This document shows, piece by piece, positions 60,607 through 64,000 of a DNA stretch of 64,000 bases. Below the pieces are notes generated by a model. The model was not told the DNA's origin, ran no database searches, and saw only the letters and a list, made by a program, of their open reading frames with translations. The stretch is from CAWACP01 sp963832965 (GTDB taxonomy: Bacteria; Acidobacteriota; Terriglobia; Bryobacterales; Bryobacteraceae), in assembly GCA_963832965.1 (NCBI GenBank), contig CAWHVW010000002.1:124001-188000 (forward strand), given 5' to 3'. The position numbers were made by a program, and so were the translations under genes. How positions within the stretch are numbered: position 1 is the first letter of the stretch; each line of letters begins with the position of its first letter.

Positions 60607-61823
60607 GTCACGCCCAACCCGATGCCGCCGGGCACTTCGGCCCCTATGGCGGCCGTTTCGTGCCGGAGGTGCTGATGGCGCCTCTCGAGGAACTGGAGAA
60701 AGCGTATCTCGAGGCGCGCCTCGACGCCGGATTTCAGGCTGAGCTGCGCGGGCTGCTGGCCGATTACGCCGGCCGGCCCACTCCCCTGTACCATGCAAAA
60801 CGCCTCACCGAGGCGCTGGGCGGAGCGAAGGTCTACATCAAGCGCGAGGACCTGCTGCACACCGGAGCGCACAAGATCAACAACTGTCTGGGGCAGATTC
60901 TGGTGGCGCGGCGCATGGGCAAAACGCGCATCATCGCCGAAACCGGCGCGGGCCAGCATGGCGTGGCCACGGCCAGCGTTTGTGCCCTGTTTGGTCTGGA
61001 GTGCGTGGTGTACATGGGCGAAGAGGACATGCGCCGGCAGCGCCTCAACGTCTTCCGCATGCGCCTGCTGGGGGCCACCGTGGTGGGCGTCACCGGCGGC
61101 AGCCGCACGCTGAAGGACGCCGTCAGCGAGGCCATGCGGGACTGGGTGACCAACGTCGACACCACCCATTACCTGCTCGGCTCCGCGCTCGGAGCGCATC
61201 CCTATCCCATGATGGTGCGCGATTTTCATCGCGTGATCGGCGTCGAAACGCGCGAGCAGATTCTGGCGCGCGAGGGCCGTTTGCCCGACGCGATCATCGC
61301 TTGCGTGGGTGGCGGCAGCAACGCCATTGGCATCTTCCATCCCTTTCTGGACGATGCGGGCGTCCGGCTGATCGGCGTGGAGGCTGGTGGGCGCGGCGGG
61401 CATCTGGGCGACCACGCGGCGCGCTTCTCCGGCGGTGCTCCCGGCGTGTTGCAGGGCGCGTATAGCTGGCTGTTGCAGGACGACGACGGGCAGGTGGCGG
61501 CGACACACTCCATCTCGGCCGGCCTCGATTACGCGCTGGTGGGTCCCGAGCATGCCTGGCTGCGCGACCAGCGGCGCGCCGAATACACCTCCGCCACCGA
61601 CGAAGAAGCGCTCGCCGCGGCCCGTACGCTGGCGCACAGGGAAGGCATCATCCCGGCGCTGGAATCGTCGCACGCGTTCGCCGAACTGATGCGCCGCGCC
61701 CCGCGGGCTCCCGGACAGATCTTCGTGGTGAATCTTTCCGGCCGTGGCGATAAAGACACCGACATTTACCGTGAATATCTCAAGGAACTCGATGAACCCG
61801 ACGCGCATCAGCCGGCTGTTTGA
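60603..61823 (+). CDS. trpB: Tryptophan synthase beta chain TrpB
   Basis: TrpB condenses indole with serine to give tryptophan, using PLP. The 406-residue protein has all signatures: FGPYGGRFVPEVLM, GRPTPLYHAKRL, the PLP lysine in EDLLHTGAHKINNCLGQ, AETGAGQHGVATA, CVGGGSNAIGIFHPF, GGRGGHLGDHAARFSGG and the C-terminal VVNLSGRGDKD. This is a TrpB1-type chain that pairs with TrpA. The start overlaps trpF by 4 bases and its end overlaps trpA by 32 bases. Confidence 0.96.
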   Translation: MSHAQPDAAGHFGPYGGRFVPEVLMAPLEELEKAYLEARLDAGFQAELRGLLADYAGRPTPLYHAKRLTEALGGAKVYIKREDLLHTGAHKINNCLGQILVARRMGKTRIIAETGAGQHGVATASVCALFGLECVVYMGEEDMRRQRLNVFRMRLLGATVVGVTGGSRTLKDAVSEAMRDWVTNVDTTHYLLGSALGAHPYPMMVRDFHRVIGVETREQILAREGRLPDAIIACVGGGSNAIGIFHPFLDDAGVRLIGVEAGGRGGHLGDHAARFSGGAPGVLQGAYSWLLQDDDGQVAATHSISAGLDYALVGPEHAWLRDQRRAEYTSATDEEALAAARTLAHREGIIPALESSHAFAELMRRAPRAPGQIFVVNLSGRGDKDTDIYREYLKELDEPDAHQPAV

Positions 61824-62583
61824 ATGCCTTCGCGCCAGCCGCCGCGCCGGACTGATCGGCTATATCACCGCGGGCGATCCGACGCCCGAGGCCACGCCGG
61901 ACCTGGTGGCCGCGCTGGAACGCGGCGGATGCGATCTGATCGAACTGGGCGTGCCTTTTTCCGATCCCATCGCCGACGGCCCCATGATCCAGCGCGCGGC
62001 CGACCGCGCCATCAAGGCGGGAACCACGCTGCGCCGTGTTCTGGATATCGCGCGGCGCATTCGCGAGCACTCGGAGATCCCGCTGCTCCTGTTTACGTAT
62101 CTGAACCCGATCCTGCGGTATGGCCTGGACGCGCTGGCGCGCGATGCGGTGGCCTGTGGGATCGATGGCTGCCTCATCACCGACCTGAGCGTGGAAGAGG
62201 CCGGTCCCTATGTGGACGCGATGCGCAGGCAGGGCCTTGACACCGTGTTCCTCGTGGCGCCCACCAGCACGCGCCGCAGGCTGGAACTGGTGGCGAAATA
62301 TTCCACCGGCTTCATTTATCTGGTCTCGCGCACGGGCGTGACCGGCGAGCGAACCACGCTGTCGGAATCGGTGGCGCCGCTGGTGGAGTTGATGCGCGAG
62401 ATCACCGATCTGCCGCTGGCGGTCGGTTTTGGCATCTCGAAACCCGAACACGTGCGCGCGGTGGGTGGTGTTGCCGACGCGGTGGTGGTGGGCAGCGCCA
62501 TCGTCCACAAGGTGGAACAGAAGGCATCGCTCGAGGAATTCGCCCGCGAGCTTTCCTCGGCGTTACCATCGAAAGACGCATGA
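61792..62583 (+). CDS. trpA: Tryptophan synthase alpha chain TrpA
   Basis: TrpA splits indole-3-glycerol phosphate and passes indole to TrpB. The 263-residue barrel carries the catalytic Glu in DLIELGVPFSDPIADGP together with the Asp, YLNPILRYG, CLITDLSVEEAGPY, FLVAPTSTRRRLE, FIYLVSRTGVTGER and the phosphate loop in LAVGFGISKPEHVR. ATG 61792 is chosen; the longer frame from 61744 would extend into trpB and lacks conservation. It overlaps the chorismate mutase start by 4 bases. Confidence 0.95.
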   Translation: MNPTRISRLFECLRASRRAGLIGYITAGDPTPEATPDLVAALERGGCDLIELGVPFSDPIADGPMIQRAADRAIKAGTTLRRVLDIARRIREHSEIPLLLFTYLNPILRYGLDALARDAVACGIDGCLITDLSVEEAGPYVDAMRRQGLDTVFLVAPTSTRRRLELVAKYSTGFIYLVSRTGVTGERTTLSESVAPLVELMREITDLPLAVGFGISKPEHVRAVGGVADAVVVGSAIVHKVEQKASLEEFARELSSALPSKDA

Positions 62584-62912
62584 CCAACGACGACGGTTGG
62601 AAGCTGCTGGAGGGTTACCGCCGCGAGATCGACGATCTCGACGTGCAGATTCTCCGGCTGCTGAACGCGCGCACGGCCATTGTGGAAAAGATCGGGCAGG
62701 TGAAGGAAGAGATGTCCATGCCCATCTACGAGCCGCGGCGCGAAGACCAGGTGTTTCATAACGTGCTTGCCAGCAACTCCGGCCCGCTGCCGCCGGAAGC
62801 GGTGAAGCGCCTGTTCGAGCGGATCATCGACGAAATGCGCACCCTGCAACACATGCGCAAGCTGCAGCGCCAGGCCACCGCGAGCGGAGCGGTGCCGGAT
62901 GCGGTGGAGTAG
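62580..62912 (+). CDS. Chorismate mutase, AroQ class
   Basis: Chorismate mutase turns chorismate into prephenate for phenylalanine and tyrosine, the competing branch to tryptophan. The 110-residue all-helical protein shows the AroQ pattern: YRREIDDLDVQILRLLNART, IVEKIGQVKEEM, PIYEPRREDQVF and FERIIDEMRTLQ, with the expected Arg, Lys and Glu active-site residues. It stands free without a dehydratase or dehydrogenase domain. Coupled to trpA by an ATGA overlap, it is an unusual last gene for a trp operon and could balance chorismate use. Confidence 0.88.
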   Translation: MTNDDGWKLLEGYRREIDDLDVQILRLLNARTAIVEKIGQVKEEMSMPIYEPRREDQVFHNVLASNSGPLPPEAVKRLFERIIDEMRTLQHMRKLQRQATASGAVPDAVE

Positions 62913-62928
62913 GGGGACGGGCAGTTCG

Positions 62929-63351
62929 CTATTGTACGAGCAGAAGAGAAGGGTGGCGGCCACTCCCGGACCGGAAAAGCCGGAGATCCGCGGTCAGGAC
63001 CGGACAATCGTGCTCAGCGGCGAGGGTGAGATAAACGCAATCCCACGGGGACAACCGATAACGCAAAGAGAGGGCAAGCGCGCTTGAAAGGCGGGGTCGC
63101 GTATCGAACAGCCGAGGCGCATATCGCGTCATCAACGCGAAGCCCTGGTGAGCCTGTTCGGGCGAAATCAGTTTCCGGCGGCTGCGCTTCGCCAGCAGAC
63201 TGGCGAATTCAGCCAGCAGAAGATCGGGCGCGATCAGCAGTATCTCTTCGGAAGCATAGCGGCGAAACAACTCAAGGGCCGGTGCGCTGCCGGGTTCGGG
63301 CAACACCCACTTCGCCGCTACGCTGCAGTCGACAACGAATGTGCCGGGCAT
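62929..63351 (-). CDS. PIN-domain ribonuclease toxin (VapC-like)
   Basis: The 140-residue protein is a PIN domain with acidic active-site residues in FVVDCSVAAKWVL (Asp8), LLLAEFASLLAK (Glu), LSPWDCVYLTLA (Asp) and LTADLRLF (Asp). It starts 3 bases after the antitoxin stop. Its pattern VVDCSVAAKW differs from the first toxin in the window (VDTSALIAF), so the two pairs are unrelated copies. Convergent with the chorismate mutase gene. Confidence 0.87.
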   Translation of the reverse strand: MPGTFVVDCSVAAKWVLPEPGSAPALELFRRYASEEILLIAPDLLLAEFASLLAKRSRRKLISPEQAHQGFALMTRYAPRLFDTRPRLSSALALSLRYRLSPWDCVYLTLAAEHDCPVLTADLRLFRSGSGRHPSLLLVQ

Positions 63352-63354
63352 CGG

Positions 63355-63591
63355 CTAGCGCTCGCGGTCCGCTCGAATGAGAGGCGCGCTATTGTCCTGC
63401 GGGGGCAGGGAAGCTGCGAACCTTTCGAATTCTTTGAGTGCCTTGCTCAATTGCCGTCGCCGTTCCGCCTCGGCGGCCTCGGCTTCCAGCGCTTGAATGA
63501 TCTCGGAATTGAGGCTCCGCCGCTTCTTTTTCGCCTCTCTCTTCATCACCCTATACACGGCGTCAGGAACGTTTTTGACGGTGATGTTCAT
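63355..63591 (-). CDS. Arc/RHH-type antitoxin
   Basis: The 78-residue protein starts MNITVKNVPDAVYRVMKRE, the beta strand and first helix of a ribbon-helix-helix, followed by KKKRRSLNSEIIQALE, the second helix, as in Arc-like VapB antitoxins. A charged C-terminal part (EAERRRQLSKALKEFERF) should wrap around the toxin. ATG 63591 is chosen because a promoter lies just upstream; a longer frame would start within it. Confidence 0.85.
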   Translation of the reverse strand: MNITVKNVPDAVYRVMKREAKKKRRSLNSEIIQALEAEAAEAERRRQLSKALKEFERFAASLPPQDNSAPLIRADRER

Positions 63592-63597
63592 GGAACC

Positions 63598-63627
63598 ATT
63601 TTGGAACCGTGGACCCCTTCTTTGCAA
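63598..63627 (-). promoter_or_regulatory. Promoter of the second toxin-antitoxin pair
   Basis: TTGCAA (63627-63622), 18-base spacer, CAAAAT (63603-63598), then 6 bases to ATG 63591. The direct repeat GGTTCC occurs on both sides of the -10 (minus strand) and may be an antitoxin binding site. Confidence 0.55.
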
Positions 63628-63649
63628 CACCATCTCGATGGAAGCCGTC

Positions 63650-64000
63650 CTACAACTCCCGGAACCTTGCGCTGAAGTGGCGCAGGAACGGCGGCTCGTG
63701 GACGATCTCCAGCCCCCGCAGCGCGCTCTTCCGCTCGTTCACTTCCAGAATCGCCTCCACAAGATAATCGATGTGGCTCTGCGTATAGACGCGCCGGGGG
63801 ATGGCCAGACGCAGCAGTTCGTGCCGGGCTTTGTCGCCGAACATCACCGAGCCGATCTCCACCGACCGCACGCCCGCATGCCGGTACAACTCCACCGCCA
63901 GCGCCTGGCCGGGAAACTGATGTCTCGGAATGTGCGGCAGCATGCGGCCCGCGTCGATATAAATGGCGTGGCCGCCCGGCGGCTCCACGATGGGCACGCC
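63650..64000 (-). CDS. Tryptophanase / beta-eliminating lyase, C-terminal part (truncated by window edge)
   Basis: The visible 116 residues match the C-terminal domain of tryptophanase and tyrosine phenol-lyase: VPIVEPPGGHAIYIDA, HQFPGQALAVELYRHAG, VRSVEIGSVMFGD, LLRLAIPRRVYTQSHIDYLVE and PPFLRHFSARF. These PLP enzymes cleave tryptophan to indole, pyruvate and ammonia, or tyrosine to phenol. The PLP lysine lies beyond the edge, so substrate cannot be decided. Its position close to the trp genes is notable. Confidence 0.88.
   Translation of the reverse strand, partial: GVPIVEPPGGHAIYIDAGRMLPHIPRHQFPGQALAVELYRHAGVRSVEIGSVMFGDKARHELLRLAIPRRVYTQSHIDYLVEAILEVNERKSALRGLEIVHEPPFLRHFSARFREL

Noticed and set aside
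60270..61808. 512-codon open frame on the minus strand
   Set aside because: Opposite trpF and trpB, both unmistakable. No promoter or motif supports it.
1..64000. tRNA, rRNA or riboswitch genes
   Set aside because: I looked for cloverleaf-like T-arm GTTC segments with acceptor pairs and found none that fold; no rRNA-like or known riboswitch core was recognised.

Overview
The window is GC-rich (roughly 65%), gene-dense bacterial chromosome that points to the phylum Acidobacteriota, most likely a Solibacter/Bryobacter-type lineage. The strongest markers are two tandem secreted proteins of the acidobacterial VWFA-related family (26015-31379), a duplicated orphan ABC permease of the ADOP type directly behind a PadR regulator (11726-14706), and many secreted amidohydrolases, glycosidases and beta-propeller proteins. 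No rRNA, tRNA, CRISPR array, complete IS element or prophage was found. The only mobile-like material is three families of short dispersed repeats.

Layout: 1-2.3 kb is the end of a surface-polysaccharide cluster (methyltransferase, DegT aminotransferase, sugar-phosphate transferase). 2.3-11 kb holds housekeeping genes: glgB, add, an ORF6N protein, a lipoprotein, rimO, yacG, pgpA, a beta-propeller protein and cinA. 11-19 kb carries a VapBC-like toxin-antitoxin pair, padR-ADOP, a secreted amidohydrolase, an ALDH7-type dehydrogenase and two unknown proteins. 19-26 kb has rsmD (split by a repeat insertion), recG, a transglutaminase-like membrane protein, a CDF metal exporter, and a GtrA/CDP-alcohol phosphatidyltransferase pair. 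26-36 kb has the tandem VWFA proteins, a lytic transglycosylase, an aminotransferase, and a thiolase with its OB-fold partner. 36-38 kb is an ECF sigma/anti-sigma/exported protein operon. 38.5-45 kb is a carbohydrate-degradation cluster (DUF4380, GH172/DUF2961, DUF4038, deoC, GH92). 45-54 kb has amino acid/hydroxyacid enzymes, a degenerate GGDEF protein, gpmA-eno, an LPG-synthase-like membrane protein and a TPR gluzincin. 54-59.6 kb contains four consecutive genes broken by single-base frame changes. 59.3-62.9 kb is trpC-trpF-trpB-trpA-chorismate mutase, followed by a second toxin-antitoxin pair and the end of a tryptophanase.

Three things stand out. First, a 19-bp palindrome (GGCAGGGC-CAT-GCCCTGCC) occurs about eleven times, shows compensatory base changes in its arms, and in several places lies inside signal-peptide coding sequence, where its central ATG may act as a start codon. 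Second, at least twelve genes have a -10-like hexamer only 4-10 bases before the start codon, which suggests widespread leaderless transcripts. Third, an inverted-repeat element of about 86 bp splits rsmD; excising it restores a normal-length protein. All gene names rest on recognising motifs by eye; no database search was run.
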